A DNA stretch of 64,000 nt, taken from Herminiimonas arsenicoxydans (GTDB lineage: Bacteria; Pseudomonadota; Gammaproteobacteria; Burkholderiales; Burkholderiaceae_D). Shown here piece after piece: positions 1-8,653 of this stretch. Made by a program: the position numbers and the translations under genes. A model generated the notes under the pieces. The model searched no databases, had not been told where the DNA came from, and was given only the letters and a program-made list of their open reading frames with translations. How positions within the stretch are numbered: the stretch's first letter is position 1; each line of letters opens with the position of its first letter. The stretch lies in the NCBI GenBank assembly GCA_000026125.1, contig CU207211.1, forward strand, positions 1,612,001 to 1,676,000, read 5' to 3'.

Positions 1-485
1 ATGCCGCCCGTCAGGATCGCCAGCAGCGCCAGTGCGATCACCGGCCAGGAATGATCTGCGCCGGTAGTCCACGCCACGATTTCCGAGCCGATCGCCGTCA
101 CGCCGGAAATTCCCATCAACAGCCATTTCGAGCGTGAAATCCGGTAATCGCCGGACAGATCGTGATGCTCGTCCAGGCCATCGCGCACCAGATTCAGCGT
201 ATCGGATTTCACGATTGGGACCAGATCGAGTTTCTTCAATGCCGTGACGATGGCATCCACCGACATCAGATTGTGCTGTACGGTCAATTCGCGCTGCATC
301 AGGTTGAACTGCATGCCGACTATCCCTTCCATGTGCTGGAAGCGATCGCGTATCAGTTTTTCCTCGGTCGGGCAATCCATCTTCTGGATCAGCAGCACAA
401 CCTGCTCTGCACCTGCAACGGGTGCAGATGCTGGTACAGCGGACTGATTGTCCGCGTTGGCGTGGTCATGATCGCAACAGTGCAT
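1..485 (-). CDS. Heavy-metal translocating P-type ATPase, N-terminal part (Pb/Cd/Zn type)
   Basis: This is the first 161 codons of a minus-strand gene whose remainder lies beyond the window. The start is an ATG at 485 preceded by AGGAG (491-495). The protein begins with a His/Cys-rich stretch (MHCCDHDHAN) and then carries a ferredoxin-like metal-binding domain in which the usual GMxCxxC is replaced by MDCPTEE near residue 37, with acidic residues where the second Cys would be. A first membrane segment follows after about residue 130. In related pumps the product exports Pb(II), Cd(II) or Zn(II) from the cytoplasm. It is divergent from a PbrR/CadR-like regulator and shares a MerR-type operator with it, so metal-induced expression is inferred. 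The catalytic DKTGT and CPC motifs are outside the window. Confidence 0.88.
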   Translation of the reverse strand, partial: MHCCDHDHANADNQSAVPASAPVAGAEQVVLLIQKMDCPTEEKLIRDRFQHMEGIVGMQFNLMQRELTVQHNLMSVDAIVTALKKLDLVPIVKSDTLNLVRDGLDEHHDLSGDYRISRSKWLLMGISGVTAIGSEIVAWTTGADHSWPVIALALLAILTGG

Positions 486-519
486 GGATACTCCTGTTTG
501 AATTGGTTTTACACTTGCA

Positions 520-550
520 ATTAGAGACTCTGTAGCCACTATAGGGTCAA
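520..550 (-). promoter_or_regulatory. MerR-type promoter/operator of the metal ATPase
   Basis: On the minus strand a -35 TTGACC (545-550) and a -10 TCTAAT (520-525) are separated by 19 bp, the overlong spacing typical of MerR-family promoters. The spacer holds an imperfect dyad at 527-547, with arms ACTCTGTAG and CTATAGGGT (7 of 9 positions symmetric), like cadR/pbrR operators. It drives the ATPase and probably also controls the divergent regulator. Confidence 0.85.
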
Positions 551-585
551 GGGTTTTTTTCGCCCGCATGAGCCAGGAGCAAAAA

Positions 586-1041
586 ATGACACTGCAAATA
601 CTGAAAATCGGCGAACTGGCAGCGCAAACCGGTTCCTCGGTAGAGACCATACGTTATTACGAACAGCAAAATCTGTTGCCGCAGCCGGCTCGTTCCGCTG
701 GCAATTACCGGATTTACGGCGAGGCGCATGTCAAACGCCTGCAATTCATCCGCCACTGCCGTTCGCTCGACATGACGCTGGATGAAATCCGCACCTTGCT
801 GAATTTTCGCGACACGCCGGAAGAAAACTGTGCCGGCGTCAATACGCTGCTGGACAAGCATATCGGCCACGTTGCAGACCGCATCAGGGAGCTGAAAGCG
901 TTGCAGGTGCAATTGCAGGAGTTGCGCAGTCGCTGCCTGACGGTCCAGTCGACACAGGCATGCGGCATTCTGCAAGGCCTGGCGAATGCCGATGATATTG
1001 ATCCCAGGAATCTGGGCTCCCATTCCGGCGGTTGTCATTAA
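586..1041 (+). CDS. MerR-family heavy-metal regulator, PbrR/CadR type
   Basis: A 151-residue transcription factor with an N-terminal MerR winged helix-turn-helix (KIGELAAQTG, then ETIRYYEQ), a dimerisation helix and a C-terminal metal site. Using the ATG at 586, the cysteines include C82, C117 and C126. The 35- and 9-residue spacings equal those I recall for the lead site of PbrR691, and C82 and C117 also match the first CadR spacing. The tail GGCH is another possible ligand. I chose 586 over the in-frame ATG at 568 because AGGAG lies at 575-579 and family members begin just before KIGEL. It probably twists the shared overlong promoter to switch on the divergent ATPase. Whether the metal is Pb, Cd or Zn cannot be settled from sequence. 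Confidence 0.9.
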   Translation: MTLQILKIGELAAQTGSSVETIRYYEQQNLLPQPARSAGNYRIYGEAHVKRLQFIRHCRSLDMTLDEIRTLLNFRDTPEENCAGVNTLLDKHIGHVADRIRELKALQVQLQELRSRCLTVQSTQACGILQGLANADDIDPRNLGSHSGGCH

Positions 1042-1085
1042 ATCTGCGATCTGACGGTATCCACGCTTTCCGCATTCCTCAGGCA

Positions 1086-1106
1086 GCGGCTCCTTTCTGG
1101 AGCCGC
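1086..1106 (+). terminator. Hairpin after the merR-type gene
   Basis: GCGGCTCC and GGAGCCGC form a perfect 8-bp stem around TTTCT, 45 bp after the regulator stop. There is no T-run, so this is a possible weak or factor-assisted terminator. Confidence 0.45.
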
Positions 1107-1195
1107 CATCATGTTTGCCTTCTTTCCCATCGATTTATACGTGTTGTTTACACCGCGTCCCGGTCTTTTTAGAAAATCTTTATGCCTGCACGGAT

Positions 1196-1229
1196 AAGCT
1201 TCTTTCCACCATAACGATGGAAAAAGCTT
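1196..1229. promoter_or_regulatory. Inverted repeat upstream of the Gcw_chp gene
   Basis: The arms AAGCTTCTTTCCA (1196-1208) and TGGAAAAAGCTT (1218-1229) are largely complementary, 56 bp before the next gene. It could be a leader hairpin or an operator; nothing in the sequence identifies the factor. Confidence 0.35.
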
Positions 1230-1285
1230 GCGACTTCTCGAGTCTTTCCTCGTTATTTTCTTGATAACCTGGAGGGAAGAAGTAA

Positions 1286-2038
1286 ATGAAAAAATTGATC
1301 CTGGCGGCTGCAATCACAACTGTTTTCGCCGGCAATCTGGCTCATGCAGAAGAGCAAAAACCTGAACAGGAAGTCAGCTTCAATGCGGCAGTGACATCTG
1401 ATTATCGTTATCGGGGCATTTCACAAACTCGTCTGCAGGCAGCTCTGCAAGGCGGCGCTGATTATGTACACAATCCCAGCGGTTTCTATGCCGGCACCTG
1501 GCTTTCCACCCTCAAATTTGTCAAGGATGCCGGCGGGAATGGCGATGTTGAAGTGGATATATATGGCGGCAAGCGCGGCGCAATCACCAGCGATGTTTCA
1601 TACGACGTGGGCGCTCTTTCCTATGTCTATCCATCCAACGGATTGAATCCCAGCACCAATACAACTGAAATTTACGGACAACTCGGCTATGGCCCTGCTT
1701 ACATCAAGTACTCGCATTCGGTAACGAATTTGTTCGGTTATCTTGATAGCAAAAACAGCGCTTATCTGGATATCGGTGCAAATCTGGATCTTGTCGATGG
1801 ATATATCCTCAACCTGCATGCCGGCCATCAAAAAGTATCAGGGACAAATGGCGGCGTCAGTAACAGCCGCTTTAATTACACCGACTGGAAGGTAGGCGTC
1901 ACCAAGGACTTCGGCATTGTTACCGGCGCCCTGGCTGTGGTCGGAACCGATGCAGACAAGTCTGCCTATGCTTCGCCGGCCAACGCGAAATTCATGGGGA
2001 AAACCGGTCTTGTATTGACGGTCAGCAAAACATTCTAG
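1286..2038 (+). CDS. Gcw_chp-family outer-membrane protein (TIGR02001 type)
   Basis: A 250-residue protein with a clear Sec signal peptide (MKKLILAAAITTVFAG, cleavage after AHA near residue 21). The mature part opens with FNAAVTSDYRYRGIS, the hallmark start of the conserved proteobacterial family TIGR02001/PF09694. Alternating aromatic and polar segments and a C-terminal phenylalanine (VSKTF) fit an outer-membrane beta-barrel. A good ribosome site (GGAGGG) precedes the ATG. The function of the family is not established; members are usually just called conserved outer-membrane proteins. It appears to be a single-gene unit. Confidence 0.88.
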   Translation: MKKLILAAAITTVFAGNLAHAEEQKPEQEVSFNAAVTSDYRYRGISQTRLQAALQGGADYVHNPSGFYAGTWLSTLKFVKDAGGNGDVEVDIYGGKRGAITSDVSYDVGALSYVYPSNGLNPSTNTTEIYGQLGYGPAYIKYSHSVTNLFGYLDSKNSAYLDIGANLDLVDGYILNLHAGHQKVSGTNGGVSNSRFNYTDWKVGVTKDFGIVTGALAVVGTDADKSAYASPANAKFMGKTGLVLTVSKTF

Positions 2039-2050
2039 GCTGAAGGCATC

Positions 2051-2082
2051 CGGTACGGGCGTCTTCGTTCGCGCTCGTACCG
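2051..2082 (+). terminator. Hairpin after the Gcw_chp gene
   Basis: CGGTACGGGCG (2051-2061) can pair with CGCTCGTACCG (2072-2082) with one mismatch, 12 bp after the stop. It lacks a T-tract, so termination is only plausible. Confidence 0.45.
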
Positions 2083-2220
2083 AGCCATCGCACTAATCAT
2101 TCAAACCGTCGCTTTTTCTTTCTCCTGATCAAGGATCAGATCGCCATCGTGCAGTCTTGCATGGAACCGATTCCATTTGCCGCGCTCTACCTTTACCCTC
2201 ACCTCCTCAAGGAGATACAG

Positions 2221-2652
2221 ATGGAACACACTGGATCAGCAGCATGGAAAGGCGGCATCAAGGACGGTATCGGCAGCATTTCGGTACAAACCGGTGTCTT
2301 GAAGGACGCGCCGTATGGATTCAAGGCGCGCTTTGAAGGCGGCCCGGGCACCAATCCGGAAGAACTGATCGGCGCTGCGCACGCAGGATGCTTCACGATG
2401 GCCTTGTCGGGAGAGCTTGGCAAAGCCAATCTGACCGCAGACAATCTTACAACGACCGCTACCGTTACACTGGAAAAAGTCCCTGGCGGCTTCAGCATCA
2501 GCAAAATTCATCTTGATCTGGTCGGTAAGGTGCCAGGCACGGATCAGGCCGGTTTTGAAAAAATAGCGAATGACGCCAAGGTCGGTTGTCCGGTATCCAA
2601 ACTATTCAAAGGCAATGCCGAGATTACATTGACTGCCAGGCTGGAAAACTGA
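2221..2652 (+). CDS. OsmC-family peroxiredoxin
   Basis: A 143-residue cytoplasmic OsmC/Ohr-fold protein. The two conserved redox cysteines are C57 in GAAHAGCFTMAL and C123 in KVGCPVSKLF, and the family fingerprint GTNPEELI precedes the first. In characterised OsmC proteins this Cys pair reduces organic hydroperoxides. I start at the ATG at 2221 because AAGGAGAT lies just before it and the protein then has the normal family length; an upstream extension to 2149 has no ribosome site. It stands alone and ends at a very strong hairpin. The substrate is inferred from the family. Confidence 0.92.
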   Translation: MEHTGSAAWKGGIKDGIGSISVQTGVLKDAPYGFKARFEGGPGTNPEELIGAAHAGCFTMALSGELGKANLTADNLTTTATVTLEKVPGGFSISKIHLDLVGKVPGTDQAGFEKIANDAKVGCPVSKLFKGNAEITLTARLEN

Positions 2653-2968
2653 TTCCTTGCGTCATTCTGTATTGAATACCTGCACATCATGACGAGACAA
2701 CAATCCCCGCTGATGCGGGGATTGTTGTCTCCGCCACCATGATCCGGATACCTGCTCAAGTGCACCACCAGGAATTGTTTTGTCCTGATAATGTCTTATA
2801 AAGACTCGCCATCAAGATGCGCTTGATGGCAATCCGGAAGCCCTTTTACGTTTGTTACAGCCGGTAACAAGCTAAAGGTCAACTTCGCAGCAATCCAGGA
2901 CGTTGAAGAAGAATCAGGGCAGGACCGCAACTGCGGCTCGCCAACTATCAAGCCGGCAGGTGCACAAT
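2653..2968. other. 316-bp intergenic region before the DUF3300 gene
   Basis: Besides the terminator at 2695-2730 this stretch holds one clear dyad, TTGTTAC (2852-2858) and GTAACAA (2864-2870) around AGCCG, about 100 bp before the next start. It may be an operator for the DUF3300 gene. I see no credible small gene here. Confidence 0.5.
2695..2730. terminator. Strong hairpin terminator after osmC-type gene
   Basis: A perfect 16-bp stem (2695-2710 with 2715-2730) closes a TGAT loop. The lower stem is AT-rich and the top is GC-rich (ATCCCCGC / GCGGGGAT). There is no separate T-run beyond GTTGTCT. Confidence 0.75.
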
Positions 2969-5005
2969 ATGAACACCAATAAAAGCAAGCTCACCACTTT
3001 GGTGGCCTCATCGCTCGTCATTAGCCTGCTTGCAGTTGCAGGCTGCGGAAAAGCCGACATGAGCACGACAACACCGCCGCCTGCCGCCGCTATACCCCCA
3101 ACGCCAACGCCAACGCCAACGCCCTATACGCCGCCAACTGCCGAGCAGCTATTGCAGATGGTCGCGCCGATTGCACTGTTTCCTGACAAGCTGGTTGCGC
3201 AAGTTCTTGCCGGTTCGAGCTATCCGGATCAAATCACCGCCGCCAATCTATGGCTGGGACAAAATCCATCCTTGAAAGGCGAAGCATTGCAAAATGCCGC
3301 GAATCTGCAACCCTGGGACGTGAGTGTCAAATCATTGACAGCCTTCCCTGCCGTACTCGCCCAGATGGCAAATAACATCCAGTGGACGACAGCGCTCGGC
3401 GAAGCCTACGTCAACGATTCAGACGACGTGATGAACGCAATCCAGACGATGCGCTTGCGTGCACAACAATCCGGCAATCTGAAAACCTCGCAACAAATGA
3501 GAGTGACGTCCAGCCCGCGCCTCGCGCCGCCGCCTGACTACGCAGATGAAGCAGGCTACTTCGTGATAGCACCGCCCTCGCAAACCATCGTGATTGAATC
3601 AGCACAACCGGATATGGTCTATGTGCCTAACTACAATCCTGCACTTGTCTATGGCGCGCCGATCCCGGTTTATCCAAGTTACGTTTACAACCCCGGTTAC
3701 AGCTCCGGCGACATGTTTACGGCCGGCATTATTTCCTTCGGTCTCGGCATTCTGGTAGGCAGCGCCATTAACCATCACGATGGATGGGGTTGGCATTCGT
3801 GGGGCATGAATTGGGGCGGTCGCGGTCCTGGCTCCGGTCCGGATTATGGCGCCAATCATGGTTGGCGCCATCCGTCCGTCGTTTACAACGATACAACCTA
3901 TGTGTCGAGATCGACCACCATCATCAACCGCAACCATAACCCTGCGCGCATCAGCAACAACTTTGGCACGCCGAATAACAACGCACCTGGCGGCAGCAAT
4001 AATGCAGGCAGGCCTAACTTCAGCGGCGGCACACCGAATTTCAGACCGCAGGGTCAGAACTTGAGTACGCAAGCGCCGAACAGACCGATGACGGCGCCGC
4101 ACTTCAATGCTGGCGATACGCGTCCGGGAGCACGGCCAGACACAAGTAGACCTGACGTACAGCACAGAGCCGATACTCCTCATCCTGTGCAGCAACAAAA
4201 CGGAGCGATGACCATGCCTCGCTTCAACTCTGGCGATACGCGCCCGGGCGCACGTCCAGGAACGAATGTGCCTGAGGCACAACACAGCGCCAATATCCCT
4301 CGTCCGACGCAACAGCAAAACGAATCGCGGACCGCACCTCGCTTCAATGCTGGCGATACGCATCCGGGCCAACGCCCCGCCATGAACGGCCCGGACACGC
4401 GACACAATCCAAGTACTACGCGTTCAACACAGGCACGTGATGCACTAACGCGGGAAATTCCTCCTCGCGTCAATAACCGTGGGCCGGAAACAAGCCCGCA
4501 ATCCGAAACCGGACAAAGGCTCAATTCGAATGGATTTCAGCGTCCGACTGGACCGAACACGATAGGCACGGAAAACAGGCAGCAAAATCCTGCTCTGCAT
4601 ACAGCGCCATCGCAAAACGCCCTGCGTTCAAACGGCGGACAGCAAAACGAGATGCGTCAACAACGTATCGAGAGAGAAGCCATGCCGCTACGCTCGAATC
4701 CGGAACCTGTGCAGCCTCGGCCACAAGCACCGCAGCAACAGCCACATCCACAAATCTATTCCGCCCCTGTTCCGCAACAGCCTCGTTTTGAGCCGCCACA
4801 ACAGCCGCGTGTTCAGCCACCACGTTTTGAACAGCCGCAGGCACCGCATGCGCAACAACCTCGGTTCGAGCCGCCACGCCCACCAGTACAGCAGCCGCAA
4901 GCGCAAGTGCAACAGCCTCGCCCACAGGCTCAACAGCCACGGCCGCAACAGCATGAGCAAATACGTTCTCGTCCAGCGAAAGAAGAAGAGAGAAAAGAAC
5001 GGTAA
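2969..5005 (+). CDS. DUF3300 lipoprotein with proline/glutamine-rich repeat tail
   Basis: A 678-residue secreted protein. An N-terminal signal ends in a lipobox-like LAVAGC, so lipid attachment is likely. After a TPTPTPTP linker comes a DUF3300 domain (about residues 50-220; motifs LFPDKLVAQVLAGSSYP, NLQPWDVSVKSL, VYVPNYNPALVYG), then a Gly/Trp-rich segment. The last 300 residues are low complexity: three 40-residue repeats around RFNAGDTRPGARP, then long Pro/Gln/Arg stretches (QPRFEPP, QQPRPQ). The function is unknown; an envelope or surface role is inferred. I prefer the ATG at 2969, which places the signal peptide at the N-terminus, over a TTG at 2903. Confidence 0.85.
   Translation: MNTNKSKLTTLVASSLVISLLAVAGCGKADMSTTTPPPAAAIPPTPTPTPTPYTPPTAEQLLQMVAPIALFPDKLVAQVLAGSSYPDQITAANLWLGQNPSLKGEALQNAANLQPWDVSVKSLTAFPAVLAQMANNIQWTTALGEAYVNDSDDVMNAIQTMRLRAQQSGNLKTSQQMRVTSSPRLAPPPDYADEAGYFVIAPPSQTIVIESAQPDMVYVPNYNPALVYGAPIPVYPSYVYNPGYSSGDMFTAGIISFGLGILVGSAINHHDGWGWHSWGMNWGGRGPGSGPDYGANHGWRHPSVVYNDTTYVSRSTTIINRNHNPARISNNFGTPNNNAPGGSNNAGRPNFSGGTPNFRPQGQNLSTQAPNRPMTAPHFNAGDTRPGARPDTSRPDVQHRADTPHPVQQQNGAMTMPRFNSGDTRPGARPGTNVPEAQHSANIPRPTQQQNESRTAPRFNAGDTHPGQRPAMNGPDTRHNPSTTRSTQARDALTREIPPRVNNRGPETSPQSETGQRLNSNGFQRPTGPNTIGTENRQQNPALHTAPSQNALRSNGGQQNEMRQQRIEREAMPLRSNPEPVQPRPQAPQQQPHPQIYSAPVPQQPRFEPPQQPRVQPPRFEQPQAPHAQQPRFEPPRPPVQQPQAQVQQPRPQAQQPRPQQHEQIRSRPAKEEERKER
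4081..4440 (+). repeat. Three tandem 120-bp coding repeats
   Basis: The segment CTTCAATGCTGGCGATACG recurs at about 4102, 4222 (CTTCAACTCT variant) and 4342, an exact 120-bp period that keeps frame and encodes three 40-residue units in the DUF3300 protein. Copies differ at several codons, so the duplication is not recent. Confidence 0.85.
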
Positions 5006-5017
5006 AGTGCACCGACC

Positions 5018-5045
5018 AAATCAGATGGCATTTGCCGTCTGATTT
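5018..5045. terminator. Bidirectional terminator between DUF3300 gene and kdpE
   Basis: AAATCAGATGGC and GCCGTCTGATTT form a 12-bp stem with one G-T pair around ATTT. It lies in the 49-bp gap between convergent genes and has A/T flanks on both sides, so it can serve both. Confidence 0.8.
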
Positions 5046-5054
5046 GCATAGAAT

Positions 5055-5753
5055 TTACAAAGGCAGCAGCAAACGGTAACCCACTGCCGTTTCAGTCAGC
5101 AGATAACGCGGCTGCGCAGGATCGTCTTCCAGCTTTTGCCGCAGATGTCCCATGTAAATACGCAGGTAATGGCTGCTTTCCGAATGTGACGGCCCCCACA
5201 CTTCGCGCAGCAGTTGCGGATTCGTGACGACCCGTCCAGCATTGGTCGCCAATACCGCCAGCAGCCGGTATTCAGTCGGCGTCAGATGCACCATCTGATT
5301 TCCCTTGGTCACCAGATGCGCCTTCAAGTCCAGCCTGACGTCGCCGAACTGGATCGCCTCCTGCGCATCACTACCCTGGCGGTGTTGCCGCCGTACAGTG
5401 GAGCGAACACGTGCCAGCAATTCGCCTACGCCGAAGGGCTTGGACAAATAGTCGTCGGCACCGGCATCCAGCGCCTTGATCTTGTCGCTTTCATTCGTGC
5501 GCGCAGACAGTACGATGATGGGCACCGTCGACCACTTTCGTACATCGTGAATGAAATCTACCCCGTCGCCATCCGGCAAGCCGAGATCGAGCACGATCAG
5601 ATTCGGCTTGCGCGTGCCGGCATCAATCAGGCCGCGCTTCATCGTTTCCGCCTCAAAAATTTGCCAGCCCTCTTCCTCCAGCGCCGCGCGTACAAAGCGC
5701 CGGATTTGCGGTTCGTCTTCCACCAGCAGTGCAATGGGTAATGCTTCCTTCAT
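5055..5753 (-). CDS. kdpE: KdpE response regulator of the potassium ATPase operon
   Basis: A 232-residue OmpR-family response regulator: receiver domain (acidic pair E12-D13, phosphoacceptor D56 in VLDLGLPDG, K105 in LSKPF) and a C-terminal winged helix (LTPTEYRLLAVLATNAG, then LRIYMGHLRQKLE). In characterised systems it is phosphorylated by KdpD and activates kdpFABC. The ATG at 5753 overlaps the kdpD stop by 4 bp (ATGA), implying translational coupling. It is the last gene of the operon and ends 10 bp before a bidirectional terminator. An extension to 5897 is unlikely because it would run through kdpD coding sequence. Confidence 0.95.
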   Translation of the reverse strand: MKEALPIALLVEDEPQIRRFVRAALEEEGWQIFEAETMKRGLIDAGTRKPNLIVLDLGLPDGDGVDFIHDVRKWSTVPIIVLSARTNESDKIKALDAGADDYLSKPFGVGELLARVRSTVRRQHRQGSDAQEAIQFGDVRLDLKAHLVTKGNQMVHLTPTEYRLLAVLATNAGRVVTNPQLLREVWGPSHSESSHYLRIYMGHLRQKLEDDPAQPRYLLTETAVGYRLLLPL

Positions 5754-8515
5754 GGTCTTTGGTCCAAGGTGGTGATCTCGCTCTCGTCGATGGCCGGCGG
5801 TGTGCCGAGCGGCAGGGTAAAGTTGATGGATGCACCGCCATCCGGCGAATGTGCGGCACGTATCGTACCCTGATGCGCTTCGACGATGGCACGGCAAATC
5901 GCCAATCCGAGACCAACGCCCGGCGTTGCGGATTCGCGTTCGCCGCGGGTGAATTTATCAAAGATCGCTTCTTCCTGGCCGGCCGGCAAACCGGGGCCAT
6001 TGTCGTAGACGGAGACTTCCAGAAAACGTCCGCTGATTTCTGCCGCGATGACGATACGGGAGCCGGCAGGCGTGTACTTGGCTGCATTCTCGATCAGATT
6101 GCACAGCACGCGCTCTATCAGCACTGCATCGAAGCGCACCAGCGGCAAGTCAGGCGCCAGCCTGGTTTTAATTTCGTGATGGGCAATCGCGGATTGACTG
6201 GCGCGCAATGCGCTGCCGACCACCTCTTCAAACTGCAGCCATTGCAGATTGAATTTCACTTCGCCGCTTTGTATGCGTGCCATGTCCAGCAGATTGGACA
6301 CCAGATTGCTCATGCGCCGCGCTTCATCGTGCAAGGCTTGCGCGAGTTCTTGCTGGCTGGATGTCAGTGGCGGTTTCGACATGGTCAGCGATTCAGATAA
6401 ACCAACCAGCGATGTCAGTGGAGTACGCAGGTCATGCGATAGCGCCGACAGCAAGGAATTGCGCAAACGTTCCGACTCCATCCGCACCAGTGCGTCCTGC
6501 GCTACTTCGATGTAATGCACGCGTTCAAGTGCGATGGCAGCGAGCGCTGCGAAGGTATCGAGTTGCTTTCTTTGCTCGGGAATCAGAATCCAGCGCCGAT
6601 TCCCCGGTTGAATGGCCAGTACACCACGCGTGCGCATCGGAGCGACCAGCGGCAGGTAAAAATACGTGCTGGCCGGCAGCGTATCTGTCCCCATGCCGGC
6701 CGGCGTGGCGCGATCGAATGCCCACTGCGCGACGCCGATATCCAGCTCGGCAACGTTCTTGCCGTTAGCAGCATCGCTGCCGATGTCGTCCGCAGCTTGT
6801 GCCGGCAGCCTCAAGCGCGCCGCATCATCCGGCAACAGCAATACTGCCTTTGCCCGAAACGTGCGTTGTATGAAGGATTGTGTAATTTCGAATATCTGCT
6901 CGGCCTGCAATGCACTCGATAACTCCCTGGCAAATTCATACAGCGCGCGTGCCCTGCCTTCCCGATGTGCGGCGATCCTTGCCTGGAAGCGCAATCCCGA
7001 CGTCAATTGACCGACTATCAGTCCGACGACCAGCAAGACAGAAAAAGTCACCAGATATTGCACATCGCTGACCGCAAAGGAAAAGCGCGGCAAGACGAAG
7101 AAAAAGTCGAATACGGCCACACTGAGAAATGCCGCCAGCACAGCCGGCCCGCGTCCAAAGCGCACGGCAATCAATACTTCGGCCAGCAAAAACAGCATCA
7201 CGATATTGGCCAGATCCAGGTGCGGCAGCAAGGGCGTCGCCAGTAAGGCGGTAAAAATACACGCCACGACTGTCCATACATAAGGCATAAAACGCGGCTT
7301 CGTTCCGCCAGGCGTTTCATCCAGTCCCGAGCTGAGGCGCGCCGACAGGTTTTGTGATGACGACGAGCCCTTGCCTTCAATCCGCCCTATTTCTATCAGA
7401 TCGATATCCGGCAGATGATGCGCGATCAATTTTAAATGCGAGGTTTGCCACGGCCATTTGCTGTGATCTCGTCCCAGCACGATGCGTGAAAAATTATGGC
7501 TGCGCGCATAGTTGACGATTTCATTTGCGACTGTATTACCTGATAGAACCGCCGTCGTCGCGCTGAGGTCTTGCGCCAGCTTCAGGGTTTTCAGGATATG
7601 TTCGCGATGCGCTGGAGGCAGGCTCTGCAATTGCGGCGTTTCCACATACACTGCATGCCACTTTGCATTCAACTGTCCTGCAAGTTGCGCCGCGCTGCGA
7701 ATCACATGTTCGCAATTGGTGCCCGGCCCCACGCAGACCAGCAAATCGGAATCGGTTTTCCACACGCCATTGATGGATTTTTCTATCCGGTACGCCTGCA
7801 CATCATCGCCGATGCGATCAGCGGTTCTACGCAAGGCCAGCTCACGCAAGGCGATCAGATTGCCCTTGCGGAAAAAATTGCGCGATGCGCGTTCAGCCTG
7901 CTGCGGCTGATAGACCTTGCCGGTGCTCAGGCGTGCCAGCAAGTCGTCGGCCGGAATATCGACCAGCACGACTTCATCGGCCTGGTCGAAGACTGTATCC
8001 GGCAGGGTTTCCGCCACACGAATGCCGGTGATGCCGCCGACCACGTCGTTCAGCGTTTCCAGATGCTGCACATTGACGGTGGTGAACACGTCGATGCCGG
8101 CGTCCAGTAATTCATGGACATCCTGCCAGCGCTTGGGATGGCGTGAACCTGGCGCGTTGGAATGCGCCAGCTCATCCACCAGAATCAGCGCCGGGCGACG
8201 TACCAGCGCGGCATCGATATCGAATTCGGAAATGATTTTGTCGCGATAGGCGATCTCTTTGCGCGGCAGCATTTCCAGTCCGTCAAGCAGCGCAGCCGTT
8301 TCATTACGACCGTGCGTTTCGACGATGCCGACGATGACATCATGGCCTTCCGCCTGCATCCTGCGCGCGGCGGACAGCATTGCATAGGTTTTGCCTACGC
8401 CGGCAGATGCGCCGAAGTAAATGCGCAGTTTGCCCCGTTCGGCCCGGCGTTCCTGTTCCTGCACATGCGCCAGCAAGGCATCTGGATCGGGGCGTTGGTA
8501 ATCGGCTGGAGGCAT
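5750..8515 (-). CDS. kdpD: KdpD osmosensitive potassium-channel sensor histidine kinase
   Basis: A 921-residue membrane sensor kinase with the full KdpD architecture: N-terminal KdpD domain with Walker-like GASAGVGKT (35-43) and ILVDELAHSNAPGSRH, a universal-stress-like domain (LLVCVGPGTNCEHVIRSA), four clustered membrane helices near the middle, a GAF-like region, then the kinase core with H694 in SALSHDLRTPLTSL, an N box (NLIENAAKY) and G boxes (DNGPGLP, GVGLGLAIC). The family responds to low potassium or osmotic stress and phosphorylates KdpE. It lies 138 bp after kdpC, where a small hairpin could lower its expression relative to kdpFABC. Confidence 0.96.
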   Translation of the reverse strand: MPPADYQRPDPDALLAHVQEQERRAERGKLRIYFGASAGVGKTYAMLSAARRMQAEGHDVIVGIVETHGRNETAALLDGLEMLPRKEIAYRDKIISEFDIDAALVRRPALILVDELAHSNAPGSRHPKRWQDVHELLDAGIDVFTTVNVQHLETLNDVVGGITGIRVAETLPDTVFDQADEVVLVDIPADDLLARLSTGKVYQPQQAERASRNFFRKGNLIALRELALRRTADRIGDDVQAYRIEKSINGVWKTDSDLLVCVGPGTNCEHVIRSAAQLAGQLNAKWHAVYVETPQLQSLPPAHREHILKTLKLAQDLSATTAVLSGNTVANEIVNYARSHNFSRIVLGRDHSKWPWQTSHLKLIAHHLPDIDLIEIGRIEGKGSSSSQNLSARLSSGLDETPGGTKPRFMPYVWTVVACIFTALLATPLLPHLDLANIVMLFLLAEVLIAVRFGRGPAVLAAFLSVAVFDFFFVLPRFSFAVSDVQYLVTFSVLLVVGLIVGQLTSGLRFQARIAAHREGRARALYEFARELSSALQAEQIFEITQSFIQRTFRAKAVLLLPDDAARLRLPAQAADDIGSDAANGKNVAELDIGVAQWAFDRATPAGMGTDTLPASTYFYLPLVAPMRTRGVLAIQPGNRRWILIPEQRKQLDTFAALAAIALERVHYIEVAQDALVRMESERLRNSLLSALSHDLRTPLTSLVGLSESLTMSKPPLTSSQQELAQALHDEARRMSNLVSNLLDMARIQSGEVKFNLQWLQFEEVVGSALRASQSAIAHHEIKTRLAPDLPLVRFDAVLIERVLCNLIENAAKYTPAGSRIVIAAEISGRFLEVSVYDNGPGLPAGQEEAIFDKFTRGERESATPGVGLGLAICRAIVEAHQGTIRAAHSPDGGASINFTLPLGTPPAIDESEITTLDQRP

Positions 8516-8620
8516 GGATGTGGAACGACAAGGAGAGTAACTATTGTGAATGGAATGCCGGCTTTGATTGTGCCATATTCGAGAGAACCGTCAGGCCCTC
8601 TCTTCATCAGTAAATACCAT

Positions 8621-8639
8621 CGGCAGCGCCCGGCTGCCG
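8621..8639. terminator. Small hairpin in the kdpC-kdpD gap
   Basis: CGGCAGC and GCTGCCG make a perfect 7-bp stem around a 5-nt loop in the 138-bp gap. No T-run follows on the minus strand. It is a possible attenuator or RNA-processing site between the transporter and sensor parts of the operon. Confidence 0.4.
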
Positions 8640-8653
8640 ACAGGCTTTATATC

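Noticed and set aside
4081..4440. Tandem repeats considered as a CRISPR array
   Set aside because: The units are 120 bp, in frame and protein coding, without short conserved repeats and unique spacers.
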